Assembly: GCF_000420485.1 (NCBI RefSeq)
Contig: NZ_ATVA01000019.1
Span: 106,074-170,073, forward strand
Direction of reading: 5' to 3'
DNA: 64,000 nucleotides
Source: Paucidesulfovibrio longus DSM 6739
Lineage (GTDB): Bacteria > Desulfobacterota > Desulfovibrionia > Desulfovibrionales > Desulfovibrionaceae
Shown: in pieces, positions 26,648-35,713 of the stretch
Layout of the letters: each line of letters begins with the position of its first letter
Position numbering within the stretch: position 1 is the first letter of the stretch
Notes under the pieces: model-generated
The model's database searches: none
What the model saw: only the letters and a program-made list of their open reading frames with translations
Told to the model about the DNA's origin: nothing
Made by a program: the position numbers and the translations under genes

Positions 26648-27796
26648 ATGCCACACGCCCACAGAATCGGCCTGTTTCTCTTCGCCGCCCTGCTCTGGGC
26701 CGCCGCTGCCGCGGCCAGCCCCGGAACCGACCTGCTCTCGGCTTCGGAAGACTTCATCCTCATGGACATGGAAAAATCCATGTCCTACGCGGAAAAGGCC
26801 ATCGGCCTGCTCAAGAGCGAAGTCGCCACGGGCGAGGCAAAGGCCTCCGCACTTTCCAAAGCCTACTACGTGAAGGCCTACCTGCTCACGGCGACCAAGG
26901 CCACGGACCAGGAACTTTTGGCCACGCTCGCGGACGCGGTGCACGCGGACCCGAACTTCGAGCCGCCCTCGCAGTACGCGAGCCACCCCAAGATCAAACA
27001 GCTCCTGCCGGAAGCGCGCAAGGCCTCCGCGTCCGCGCCGTGCAGCGGGCTGGACGCCGCTTCCGCCCTGTTCCAGCGGAACGACTTCTGCGGAGCCTAC
27101 GCCGCCATTTGTCCGGACCTGGGCAAGTGCGCCGACAAGGACGACATGGCCAGGATGATCGCCACGGTCAGCCTGAACAACTGTCCCGCCTTCCAGAATT
27201 CCAACGGATGCCCCTCCCGGGAGCAGGCCGAGAAGAACCAGGGGCCGAAGCTGCGGGACACCCTCGGGAACAAGCGGATCGGCGTGATGCCGCTGCTCTA
27301 CCTCGACGTGCGCGGCCGCGTCAGCTCGCTGGTGCACACCAACGACCTGCTCGCCGTGCTCCGCGCGGGCCTTGCCGGAGCCGATCTGGTGCCCTTGCAG
27401 GCCGCAACGCTCAAGAAGTGGAGCGACCGGTTCAACCTGGACGAAAACTACTCCAAATACGTGGTCCGCGAGTATCAGATCACGGCCGCGGTCAATGGGG
27501 ACTCCCTCATCAAGGACGGCCTGAGCAAGGAGGACTTCGCCATCGGCGGCGTGCCGCGCAAATATTCCACGGCCCTGCGCCAGCTCCTCAGCGACGAGAA
27601 CATCGAATACGCGCTCTTCACCATGTTCGACGCGGAACGCGAGGACAACATCGAGCTGCGCATCTGCCTCTACCATGTCTCCGATCCGGGCAAGCCCAAG
27701 CTGATCGATTTCTGGCGCAACATTTCCATGCCGAAATATGCCAAGAACCGGCTGGACAAGATTCCGCCAGCGCTCAAGGGAACCTTGGCCCAATAG
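26648..27796 (+). CDS. exported protein of unknown function
   Basis: 382 residues, signal peptide about 1-23 ending in AAAA-SPG. The first half is helical with several Cys (CSGLDAA, DFCGAYAAICPDLGKC), suggesting periplasmic disulfides. The second half begins NKRIGVMPLLYLDVRG and later EYALFTMFDAERED, recalling the strand pattern of CsgG/LpoB-like or TolB-N-like lipoprotein folds; this is speculative. It ends an apparent two-gene unit followed by a strong terminator at 27904. Codon use matches neighbours. Confidence 0.6.
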   Translation: MPHAHRIGLFLFAALLWAAAAAASPGTDLLSASEDFILMDMEKSMSYAEKAIGLLKSEVATGEAKASALSKAYYVKAYLLTATKATDQELLATLADAVHADPNFEPPSQYASHPKIKQLLPEARKASASAPCSGLDAASALFQRNDFCGAYAAICPDLGKCADKDDMARMIATVSLNNCPAFQNSNGCPSREQAEKNQGPKLRDTLGNKRIGVMPLLYLDVRGRVSSLVHTNDLLAVLRAGLAGADLVPLQAATLKKWSDRFNLDENYSKYVVREYQITAAVNGDSLIKDGLSKEDFAIGGVPRKYSTALRQLLSDENIEYALFTMFDAEREDNIELRICLYHVSDPGKPKLIDFWRNISMPKYAKNRLDKIPPALKGTLAQ

Positions 27797-27903
27797 CGAC
27801 GCTGCCGGAAGGCTTCCGCGCCCGCGAAGCCGCCGCGAAACAGCGCGGCAAATCGTTCTTGCCACTGCAACGGCAGCGCAAGCCGGCCTTCCTTCGTTTT
27901 TGA

Positions 27904-27930
27904 AACGCGCCTCCGGGCGCGTTTTTTTTG
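27904..27930 (+). terminator. intrinsic terminator
   Basis: AACGCGCC (27904-27911), loop TCCG, GGCGCGTT (27916-27923), then a run of T. It closes the 25.8-27.8 kb unit and separates it from the kinase operon. Confidence 0.88.
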
Positions 27931-28279
27931 TTCCCGTCACGTTTTCTGCGGCGTCATGGTCGCGGCATTTTCCCATCAGGAGCATCCCATGATGCGGGTG
28001 ATTCTCAGCTCGCTCCTGGGGGTTTCCCCTATTGCCCTTAGTTTCGCATCGGAGAAGCCCCGCACTTCCCACAGGCCATGATGCAAGAATGGTGGGAACA
28101 GATGGTCGGCCTTCGCTGTCTCCATGCATGATTCGGCAGCGAATAGAACAAGTCTAGAGAATATGGCTCGTAGTGGATTCTCCCGAATAGGGACAATGAT
28201 TCAAGAGTCATATTGAAATAACAACAATGTTGAAGTAACCTTGAAATCTATTTCATACTCTGAAGTGACGGAACCTCTT
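27931..28279. promoter_or_regulatory. leader region of the kinase-FHA-PP2C operon, 349 bp
   Basis: No gene is seen. Sequence turns AT-rich from about 28140 to 28275, as expected for a promoter. TTGAAG (28230-28235) and CATACT (28254-28259) form a weak sigma70-like pair with an 18-base spacer; TTGAAA at 28213 is an alternative -35. Placement of a promoter here is inferred from the upstream terminator and the unidirectional operon. Confidence 0.4.
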
Positions 28280-29812
28280 ATGAACGTCTTGCCCTGCTGC
28301 CGCACCCCGCTGTTGTGCGTCGTCATCCTCGCCGCCACCGTTGCTTCGGCATTGTCTGCGTCCGCCGCCCCGCTCTATCTCAAATTCCCGCTCGGCGTGG
28401 AAACGGAATTCACGCTGACAGGCCCCGCAGGTTCGGCGCTTTCCGGCAAGACGGACATGCAGGGCCAATTTTATGCCCCGCAAAGCCCACCTCCAGGCGA
28501 GTATCGACTCGAATTCCAGGATCCCGACGGATCGCGGACACATGCCGTGGCCGTTTCCATCGCCGACAAAAAACACGGCCTTGCGCTGGTGCTGCGCCCG
28601 GACGTGCCCTGGTCCCCCTCCGCTCAGAAATTTCCCGAAAAACAGAGGCGTTCGTTCATGAGTCCCAAGGTCTTGGTTCTTATCATGATGCTTTGCTGCC
28701 TGTGCGTCATGGCGCTCATCCTGCACCGCAAGGGCATCCTCGCGCCCCTCCTGGCCCGGATGTCCCGCCGCGCTCCCGAAGAGGGGCTGGCGGACACGGA
28801 CGCGCAAGCCCCGCGCGGCCCGGTCCCGGCCAAAGCCGCCGGGCACACGGCGACCCTGACCGGGTCGGTCGGCCTGGACGATTTCAAGCGCATGGAAAAA
28901 GCCCTTGCAAAGGGGAAGTGCGCCTACACCCTCGCGGGCGAGAGGATTTCCGCAGCGGTGGGCTGGGACGGGGAACTCGGCGACATCGTGCTCACCCGAC
29001 AGCGGCACGTGGGCGGGGTCGGGGCCGTGTACGAGGCCTACGGCACCAAGGAGAAGAACCGCCGCCTGGCGGTCAAGCTCCCGCTTTCCACGACCCTGGG
29101 CAAGTCGAACAACGCCTTCGACATCGAATCCATCAAGACCGAATTCGACAACAACCGCAGCCTCAGCGGAAGCATGCGGCTGATCCAGTTCTACGAACTG
29201 CGCGCCCTGGAGATCGGGAAAAACGGCCAATCCCAGCGCGCCTACTACAGCATCATGGAATATTTCGACGGCCTCAGCCTGCGCGACGTCATGGGCATGG
29301 GCCGCGACTTCGACCTCTACCAGCGCCGCATCGTCATGCGCGAGGTGCTCGAGGCCCTGGCCGAGGCGCATTCCAAGAACAAGCTGCACAACGACATCAA
29401 GCCCGAAAACATCCTCGTGCAATACAACACGCGCAGCAAGTCCGTGACGGGCGTGAAGCTCATCGACTTCGGCGCCCAGGTGGAAGTGCGCCGCGACGAC
29501 CCGCAACGCGCCCGGAAGCTGACCCCGGACTACAGCGCTCCGGAAGTCCTGGGCGGCAGCTGTCCCACGAACCGCTCGGACATCTACGCGGCCGGGCTGC
29601 TCTTCTACGAGCTCTTCGAGGGGGCGCTGCCCTTCCCCAGCGGCAAAGGCATGGAGAGCAACGTCTCTCCGGAGGAGTTCGACCTCCGGTTCAAGGCCCT
29701 GGCCAGCCAGCAGGCCCTGCAACGCATCATTCGCAACATGCTCGTGAAACAGGACGCGGCGCGCCCCTACAGGACGGTATCCGCGGTTCTCGATGAACTT
29801 AGATCGGCATAG
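28280..29812 (+). CDS. membrane Ser/Thr protein kinase with periplasmic Ig-like N-terminus
   Basis: 510 residues from ATG 28280 (GGA eight bases upstream; signal peptide about 1-30). Residues 31-115 are a beta-rich domain (TEFTLTGPAGS, PPGEYRLEFQDPDG) like Cna-B/SpaA folds and should be periplasmic. A helix at 130-149 crosses the membrane. The cytoplasmic part is a protein kinase: Gly loop VGGVGAVYEA 244-253, Lys266, HNDIKPEN 370-377 (Asp372 catalytic; Arg of HRD replaced by Asn), DFG 396-398, APEVL 420-424. It heads a nine-gene operon with FHA and PP2C partners, implying a reversible phospho-switch. Confidence 0.88.
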   Translation: MNVLPCCRTPLLCVVILAATVASALSASAAPLYLKFPLGVETEFTLTGPAGSALSGKTDMQGQFYAPQSPPPGEYRLEFQDPDGSRTHAVAVSIADKKHGLALVLRPDVPWSPSAQKFPEKQRRSFMSPKVLVLIMMLCCLCVMALILHRKGILAPLLARMSRRAPEEGLADTDAQAPRGPVPAKAAGHTATLTGSVGLDDFKRMEKALAKGKCAYTLAGERISAAVGWDGELGDIVLTRQRHVGGVGAVYEAYGTKEKNRRLAVKLPLSTTLGKSNNAFDIESIKTEFDNNRSLSGSMRLIQFYELRALEIGKNGQSQRAYYSIMEYFDGLSLRDVMGMGRDFDLYQRRIVMREVLEALAEAHSKNKLHNDIKPENILVQYNTRSKSVTGVKLIDFGAQVEVRRDDPQRARKLTPDYSAPEVLGGSCPTNRSDIYAAGLLFYELFEGALPFPSGKGMESNVSPEEFDLRFKALASQQALQRIIRNMLVKQDAARPYRTVSAVLDELRSA

Positions 29813-29848
29813 CACGCATCATTCTTATTCCTTTAGGAGGGGATCAAC

Positions 29849-30805
29849 ATGAAAGGCTCCATTCGTTCTCTGCTCGTCGCCTTCCTGGCCCTGGCGACTC
29901 TCTGCACCCTTTTCGCACTGCCCGCCTTTGCCGGGCCGGAAGAAGTGCGCGTCGCGCGCATCCAGAACGACCCGACCCTGATCAACCAGGAAGTCCTGGT
30001 GGTGGGCACGGTCGAACAGATCGAGACGCTGGGCGAAGGCATGACCCGCGGACGCTTCATCCTCCGCGACGCCAACGACGGCCAGACCATCCTCGTGGAA
30101 TCCGACCACGTTCCCGCTCCCGGTCTCGAAGCCCGCACCTTCCACGCGCGAGTCATGACCGACGCGCAGACCAAGCGCCCCTACCTCAAGCACCTCGGCG
30201 ACAAGGCCGTCTCGAGCGGCTGGCAGGACATCCTGATGGATCCCATCACCATCATCGCGGTGGTCTTCCTGCTGCTCATGGGCTTCCTGGTCTACTACCT
30301 GCTCCGCTCGGACAAGCAGACCTCGGTCAGCGTCAACGCGCCCGCCCAGCAGCCGCCCTACCAGCAGCCGGAATTCCAGGCGCAGCCCCAGGCCGCTCCC
30401 CAGCCCGAACCCGCCAAGCCCGTGGCCAAGGAAACCCTGGACAGCAGGGGCACCCTCGTCATCGAGGAATGCACCAACACCAAGCTCGTCGGGCAGAAGC
30501 GCTCCGTGGTCCTGCGCAACGGCCAGGGCATCCTCGGTCGCGGCGACGCCGACATCAACATCGAGGACGACACCTTCAGCTCCCGCTCGGCCATGATCAA
30601 GGACGACCCCGGCACCCGCAGCCTGGTCATCCAGAACATCAAGAAAGGCCGCACCCTCTACGTGACCTCCTCCAGCGGCGACAAGACCACCCTGCATTTC
30701 AACGAAGAAGTGCAGCTGGAGAGCGGCGACGAGATCAGCCAGGAAAAATCCGGGCTGAAACTGCGCTACGAAGGCTTCGGCCCCAAGAAGACCCAGGACG
30801 CCTAA
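29849..30805 (+). CDS. membrane protein with C-terminal FHA domain
   Basis: 318 residues; AGGAGG precedes the ATG. Signal peptide about 1-28; residues 30-128 are a small beta domain (VLVVGTVEQIET, RFILRDANDGQTILVE) resembling an OB fold, predicted periplasmic. TM helix about 132-152, then a Pro/Gln-rich linker (163-190), then a cytoplasmic FHA-like domain from about 205: GILGRGDADINIEDDTFSSRSAMI supplies the GR and SxR/H phosphothreonine-binding positions. It should read kinase-generated phosphothreonine and relay it across the membrane. FHA assignment is by motif only. Confidence 0.8.
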   Translation: MKGSIRSLLVAFLALATLCTLFALPAFAGPEEVRVARIQNDPTLINQEVLVVGTVEQIETLGEGMTRGRFILRDANDGQTILVESDHVPAPGLEARTFHARVMTDAQTKRPYLKHLGDKAVSSGWQDILMDPITIIAVVFLLLMGFLVYYLLRSDKQTSVSVNAPAQQPPYQQPEFQAQPQAAPQPEPAKPVAKETLDSRGTLVIEECTNTKLVGQKRSVVLRNGQGILGRGDADINIEDDTFSSRSAMIKDDPGTRSLVIQNIKKGRTLYVTSSSGDKTTLHFNEEVQLESGDEISQEKSGLKLRYEGFGPKKTQDA

Positions 30806-30820
30806 CCCGCCGAGGACCAA

Positions 30821-32050
30821 GTGAGCGATTCAGCCACCACCGCCTACGCGGTGGGCTACTATAACCACATCGGCGGGCGGGAGCTCAACGAGGACGACTT
30901 CTTCCACCTGTCCCTCGTGGTCAGCGGGAAGCAGGTCCATCTCGCCGGGGTCGCCGACGGCATGGGCGGAAACGACGCAGGGGAGGCCGCCTCCCAGGCG
31001 GCGGTCCAGGCCTGCCAGTCGTTCCTGGCCAACGCCCTGGTGGCCAAGGGCAAGGCCCTGGCGCCCGAATTCCTTGCGGAATGCGCCCGCGCCGCCATGC
31101 GCAAGGCCAACGCGGCCGTGCTCGCGCTGGACAAGGGCGGCAGCCCCGGCTGCACCCTGACCTTCGGCATCTTCACGGACAGGCACGTGGTGCTCTGCCA
31201 CGCCGGAGACAGCAGGGCCTATCTCTGCGACGGCTCCGGAGTCCGGCAGCTCACCGAGGACCACGCCGACGGCAACGGAGCGCTGACCAACCGGCTCGGA
31301 CGCTGGCCCGAAATGGACTGCGACGTGCTCACGCACGACGTCCAGGCCGACGCCGTCTACCTCTTCTGCTCGGACGGGGTCTACGGCAACATCGGCCCGT
31401 CCGGCATCGCCGGGGCGTTCAGTTCCACGCCGGACGTCAAGCAGGGCTGCGTGAAGCTCGTGGAAACCGCCAGGAACAACGGCGGCGCGGGGGTGGACAA
31501 CCTCACCGCCCTGGCCCTGGAATCCGGACGGCTGAACCGACAGGCGCAGCCTGCCGCGTCCGCCTCCAGCGGCACGAGGATCAAACGGGTGGCGCGCGCC
31601 TCCGCCCAGCCCGCAAGCGCCATGCCCGACATGCCGCAGCCCGTGGCAACGCCGCGCAAATCCGCGCGGGACAAGCGCTTCATGTGGGTCGCGGGCACGG
31701 TCATCGCCCTGCTCCTGCTGCTCATCGGCCTGGCCGTGACCCTGCTTCCGTCCTCGTCCGGGGACGGACACGCGGAACAGGCCGCCCAGAGCCAGGACAT
31801 GAACGCGCCCGGCGCAGCGGCACAGGCCGAAGACGGCGCAGGAGCGCTGCAAAACGCCGCAACGCCTCCAAGCGCTGCCGCCGCTGCCGCCGCCCCGCAA
31901 GGCGAACCGAATCCCGCGGCATCGCCCCAGGATTCGGCAAGCGACGCAGGCGGCGCATTCGGCTCGACCGCAATGCTCATGATCGTGGCCCTGATCGCGC
32001 TCGTGGCGGCGGGCTGCATCGTCTATCTGCTCTTCCCATTCAGGAACTGA
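30821..32050 (+). CDS. PP2C-family Ser/Thr phosphatase with two C-terminal TM helices
   Basis: GTG start at 30821 with GAGG six bases upstream; 409 residues. The PP2C core runs about 10-240: RELNEDDF, VADGMGG (metal Asp46), CHAGDSRAYL, LTEDH, FCSDGVYGNI and GVDNLTAL. After a basic linker, a TM helix lies near 287-308, then an Ala/Pro-rich loop that would be periplasmic, and a second TM near 384-405. It is the presumed eraser of the upstream kinase. The double TM hairpin is unusual for PP2C and ties all three phospho-signalling proteins to the same membrane. Confidence 0.88.
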   Translation: MSDSATTAYAVGYYNHIGGRELNEDDFFHLSLVVSGKQVHLAGVADGMGGNDAGEAASQAAVQACQSFLANALVAKGKALAPEFLAECARAAMRKANAAVLALDKGGSPGCTLTFGIFTDRHVVLCHAGDSRAYLCDGSGVRQLTEDHADGNGALTNRLGRWPEMDCDVLTHDVQADAVYLFCSDGVYGNIGPSGIAGAFSSTPDVKQGCVKLVETARNNGGAGVDNLTALALESGRLNRQAQPAASASSGTRIKRVARASAQPASAMPDMPQPVATPRKSARDKRFMWVAGTVIALLLLLIGLAVTLLPSSSGDGHAEQAAQSQDMNAPGAAAQAEDGAGALQNAATPPSAAAAAAAPQGEPNPAASPQDSASDAGGAFGSTAMLMIVALIALVAAGCIVYLLFPFRN

Positions 32051-32080
32051 GAACAACAAGCAAGCCAGAGGGGAATCAAG

Positions 32081-33880
32081 ATGTCCTCCACCCGAAATAC
32101 AAAAAAGAAGAAAAAGGCCGTCGCGGCCATACTTCTGCTGCTCTGCGCCGCCATGTTCAGTCTGCTGCTGATAATGAAGATGCAGACGAACAGCGGCGGC
32201 TCCGGCGGCGGGGGCGGCGGCGGGGGCGGCGGGGCCATGCCCGCCCAGCCCCTGGCCCAGAACGGCACCGCGCCGCTGACTGCGGACCAGTCCGCGCAGC
32301 CCGGACAGCCGGGAGCGCCGCAGGCCGCCCCTGCGGACGCGGGCCAGGCTCCCCAGCCGCAGGCCGCGCCCACGGAAAAGGGCGTTCCCGACCTCAAGGA
32401 ACTGACCTGGCAGCCCTATGACCTGAACACCGTGGTGTATTCGATCCACCGCGTGCTGATCTTGGACGAGGACCGCAAGGAAATCACCCGTAAGGATCTC
32501 ACGCAGACGGAAACCAGGCTTCCGCTCGAGGGGCTCGGCCTGGAGGAGAACCGGCGGTACTGGTACAAGGTCGCGCCCATTGCCAAGCCCGACGTGGACC
32601 TTTCCGCCAGCGTCAAGCTGCAGGAAGGCTCCTTCTACGTGAACCTCACGGACGAGAAGCCCACTCCGCCGCGCATCACCGCTCCCGCGCGCGGGCAGAG
32701 CGTCGCCTCCCTGCGGCCCCAGCTCGAATGGGAGGCCTCGTCCGACAACGACCCGCACGACGGGGAAGCCCTGAACTACAGGGTCGAGCTTTCGCGGCCC
32801 GGCGCGGGCAAGGTCTGGTCCGGCACGACTCCGGACACCCAGATCGAGCCCGGCGAGGATCTGCGCGAAAACGAGACCTACACCCTGACCGTGGTCGCGC
32901 TGGACCCGGAAGGTCTGGAAAGCGCCCCGTCCAGCATCGAATTCTCCGTGAACGCGGCCAAGGACAAGCCCTCGGCTCCGTCCCACCCCGCAGCGAAGCA
33001 GGACGCGAAAAACAGCCGCATGGAGCTGACGTGGTACGCGAGCAAGGACGCCAACCCGGGCGGCAAGATCACCGGGTACGACGTTCAGGTCCGCGACGCC
33101 GAAACCAAGCAAGCCGTCTGGAAGGGCAAAAGCGGCGGAAGCACCACCTGGACCCCCTTCTCCGAAGGAGAGTACGGCAGGAAATACGAGTTCCGCGTGC
33201 GCGCCCTGAACAGCTTCCAGGTGGCCTCGTCCTACTCGGCGTGGTCCGCCCCCTTCGAGTACATCTACAACTACACCTTCGTCCCCAAGATCTCGGTTCC
33301 GGGATTTTCCAAGGCCGAGGTCCACGCCAAGCAGAGCCTGGAATGGACGGCCGGTCCGGACGTGAAAAAGTACATCCTGACCATCGACACCACGGAATAC
33401 ACGTCCGAGACGAACCGCTTCCCCCTGGCGGACCTGCGTCTGAAGAACCTGCTCAAGACCGGGGAAACCTACACGTTCAAGGTCCGGGCGGTGAACGCTC
33501 ACGGGTTCGTGACCAGGGACTCCGACGAAACCCTGTTCGTGCTGGCGGATTCGCCTCCGAGCGCTCCGGGCAAGGTGGACGTGGTAATCGGGGAACCGGG
33601 CCGCAAGGAGATCGAGGACGAAGACAAGCTCACCTGGAGCCCGTCCACGGACCTGGAAGGACCGGTGAACTACGAGCTGCAGATGTCGCAGACCGAGGAC
33701 TTCGCGAGCATCTTCGTCACCTACGAGACGCAGGCGCCCGCGGTCGTCTTCGACGCCATCTGGAAGGATTGGAAAAAACTGGAATATGGCGCGACCTGCT
33801 ACATCCGCGTGGTCGCCATGGACGAAGCGGGCAACAAGACGCCCGGCGCTTCGCGCCCGCTGACGAAGATAAATGAGTAA
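32081..33880 (+). CDS. anchored FN3-repeat periplasmic protein
   Basis: 599 residues, AGAGGGG before the ATG. A Lys-rich start and one TM (about 13-32) are followed by a Gly tract (39-51) and a Pro/Ala linker, then an extended beta-rich region with four or five fibronectin-III-like modules. Module boundaries are suggested by repeated patterns: LEWEASSDNDP, LTWYASKDANP, LEWTAGPDVKK, LTWSPSTDLEG, each followed by a YTLTVVAL / YEFRVRAL / YTFKVRAV / CYIRVVAM strand. No enzyme motif. Likely a scaffold or ligand-binding arm in the periplasm or at the surface. Confidence 0.82.
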   Translation: MSSTRNTKKKKKAVAAILLLLCAAMFSLLLIMKMQTNSGGSGGGGGGGGGGAMPAQPLAQNGTAPLTADQSAQPGQPGAPQAAPADAGQAPQPQAAPTEKGVPDLKELTWQPYDLNTVVYSIHRVLILDEDRKEITRKDLTQTETRLPLEGLGLEENRRYWYKVAPIAKPDVDLSASVKLQEGSFYVNLTDEKPTPPRITAPARGQSVASLRPQLEWEASSDNDPHDGEALNYRVELSRPGAGKVWSGTTPDTQIEPGEDLRENETYTLTVVALDPEGLESAPSSIEFSVNAAKDKPSAPSHPAAKQDAKNSRMELTWYASKDANPGGKITGYDVQVRDAETKQAVWKGKSGGSTTWTPFSEGEYGRKYEFRVRALNSFQVASSYSAWSAPFEYIYNYTFVPKISVPGFSKAEVHAKQSLEWTAGPDVKKYILTIDTTEYTSETNRFPLADLRLKNLLKTGETYTFKVRAVNAHGFVTRDSDETLFVLADSPPSAPGKVDVVIGEPGRKEIEDEDKLTWSPSTDLEGPVNYELQMSQTEDFASIFVTYETQAPAVVFDAIWKDWKKLEYGATCYIRVVAMDEAGNKTPGASRPLTKINE

Positions 33881-33893
33881 GAGGCATCCGGGG

Positions 33894-34610
33894 ATGAACG
33901 CGCTACGGTTCATCGTCTTCTGCCTCGTCCTTGCGGGAGGAGTCCTCGGCGCGGCAAGCGTCCGCGCCGAGGGCGACTTCCCCACGGACAAGGCCGTCAA
34001 GATCGGCCGCATGGAAGGCGAAAACCTCGTCTACGCCCAGCTCCCCGAGGGGCACCTGCACGTGCGGGGCGACGAGGCCATGGTCTACCTGCGCACCGAG
34101 TACCAGAGCAGCAGCATCTTCATCCCGGTGGGCTGGGGGCGCATCCAATCCTTTTCCGAAGGAGGGTGCATCGTCATGCTCCTGGAAACCTCGGACGAAA
34201 TCAGCACGGCCAACTGGCTGGTGCCGGACCAGTCCCGCCTGGCCGAGCGAAGGGCCGAGCTGGACCGCGTCCTGGGGCAGGCGCGGCAGCTGGCGTCCGG
34301 CGGCGACCGGGCGGGCGCGCTGCGCGTTGTGGACGAGGCCCTGGCCGGAGACCTGCCCGCGGATCAACTGCGGGAGCTGCGGCAGAATCTCGACCTCTCC
34401 AGCGCGAAGACGCCGGACGGCCTGACCTACGAGCAGCTCGTGGCCGACCCGTCCCTGCGCGACACGCTCAGGCAGCCGGAATATCTCAACGTGATGATCG
34501 GAATCATGAACAAGGACGACTGGGCGAGTCCGGAGGAAAGGCTCTGGCTCATCCGGTCCCTGCCGGGCAAATCGCCGGAACAACTCGAAGAGCTGGCCGT
34601 GGTTCTCTGA
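33894..34610 (+). CDS. small exported protein of unknown function
   Basis: Start chosen at ATG 33894, with GAGG nine bases upstream; an overlapping ATG at 33873 would add seven residues. Signal peptide MNALRFIVFCLVLAG to VRA (about 25 residues). The mature protein has a short beta-rich part (YAQLPEGHLHVRG, SSIFIPVGWGRI) and then a helical half with ARQLASGGDRAGALRVVDEAL, TPR-like. About 238 residues. No family recognised. Sits between the FN3 protein and the protease in one operon. Confidence 0.65.
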   Translation: MNALRFIVFCLVLAGGVLGAASVRAEGDFPTDKAVKIGRMEGENLVYAQLPEGHLHVRGDEAMVYLRTEYQSSSIFIPVGWGRIQSFSEGGCIVMLLETSDEISTANWLVPDQSRLAERRAELDRVLGQARQLASGGDRAGALRVVDEALAGDLPADQLRELRQNLDLSSAKTPDGLTYEQLVADPSLRDTLRQPEYLNVMIGIMNKDDWASPEERLWLIRSLPGKSPEQLEELAVVL

Positions 34611-34641
34611 CCAAGCGAACCCCCGGCCTTGTGGAGGTTTC

Positions 34642-35697
34642 ATGCCGCCGCGCGCCATTCCCCGTCCGCAGGCAGCGCTCCTTGCGAGCCTGCTCGCCGT
34701 CGTTTCCCTGCTCTGCGCCAGCTCTTCTTTCGCCCTGGACGCGCGCGCCCTCTACAAGCAGGTCAAAGGCTCGGTGGTGCTCGTGGCCTGCCAGACCAGC
34801 GAGGGCCTTGCGGAGGGCACCGGGTTCTACGTGGGCGACGGCAGCCTCATCGCCACCAACAGCCACGTCATCAAGGGCGCTTCGATCATCGTCCTGAAAT
34901 CGGACAGCGGCGATCTCCAGGTTCCCGTGGACCTCGTGGACATGGACCTGAAGCGGGATCTGGTCCTGCTGCGCGTCGAGCAGCCCGGCACCCCTCTTTT
35001 CCTGGTCCCCCGGCTGCCCGAGGTGGGCGAGGAGGTGCTCACCGTGGGCAACCCCATGGGGCTGGAGCAATCCATTTCCCTGGGGGTGATCAGCGGCCTG
35101 CGCGAAATCAAGGGGGTGCGCTACGTCCAGACCACGGCGGCCATCTCCCACGGCAACAGCGGCGGCCCGCTGTTGAACGAGAGCGGCGGCGTGGTGGGAA
35201 TCAACACCTTCTACGTCAGCGAAGGACAGAATCTCAATTTCGCCGTCTCTTCCATCCACCTGCTCCGAATGCTTCCGTCCGGCATGGCCAACGCCTCTCC
35301 GCCGGCCACAGGGCAGGCTCCGGTCCAGGCGGCCCTGCGCGATTCTTCGGCCGCGCCCGCCATCGCTTCCCGCACCGCCCTGATAGAGAACCGCCAGGGC
35401 GGAACGCTGCTGGTGGTCTACGGCGACGTCCCCGCCGGGCTTCAGGGCCGCGACACGCAACTGGAAGCGCAGCTTCTGGACGATTCGGGACGCATCCTGG
35501 CCTCGCACCGCTTCCTGCCCGACAGGACGCTGACCCGCTACCAGCTTCAGACCCTGCACCCGGACGCCATCGAGGCGCGGTTGCGGCAAAACTCGCCCCT
35601 TCCGGGCGGCGTCGAGGGCAAGATCCCCTACATGACCGTTTTTTCCAACCTTCCGGCAGGAGCCACAACAGCGCGGGTGCGTCCCGCGCGCGACTGA
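34642..35697 (+). CDS. exported trypsin-like serine protease
   Basis: 351 residues; GGAGG five bases before the ATG. Signal peptide about 1-31. The DegP/HtrA-type catalytic triad is intact: His75 in ATNSHVI, Asp106 in LKRDLVLL, Ser173 in GNSGGPLL. Unlike DegP there is no recognisable PDZ domain; residues about 195-351 form an unassigned domain (TLLVVYGDVPAGLQG, SNLPAGATTARV). Periplasmic location is predicted. Within the operon it is a candidate effector or processing enzyme for the neighbouring exported proteins. Confidence 0.87.
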   Translation: MPPRAIPRPQAALLASLLAVVSLLCASSSFALDARALYKQVKGSVVLVACQTSEGLAEGTGFYVGDGSLIATNSHVIKGASIIVLKSDSGDLQVPVDLVDMDLKRDLVLLRVEQPGTPLFLVPRLPEVGEEVLTVGNPMGLEQSISLGVISGLREIKGVRYVQTTAAISHGNSGGPLLNESGGVVGINTFYVSEGQNLNFAVSSIHLLRMLPSGMANASPPATGQAPVQAALRDSSAAPAIASRTALIENRQGGTLLVVYGDVPAGLQGRDTQLEAQLLDDSGRILASHRFLPDRTLTRYQLQTLHPDAIEARLRQNSPLPGGVEGKIPYMTVFSNLPAGATTARVRPARD

Positions 35698-35713
35698 GCC
35701 ATGGGAGATGTCC

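Noticed and set aside
30830..34012. A 1060-codon open frame on the - strand across the PP2C and FN3 genes.
   Set aside because: It is antisense to two genes with clear motifs; long antisense frames arise from high GC codon bias. Similar - strand frames at 26147-28129, 28253-29815 and 35234-37855, and the + strand frame at 23892-25349 antisense to the glycosyltransferase, were rejected for the same reason.
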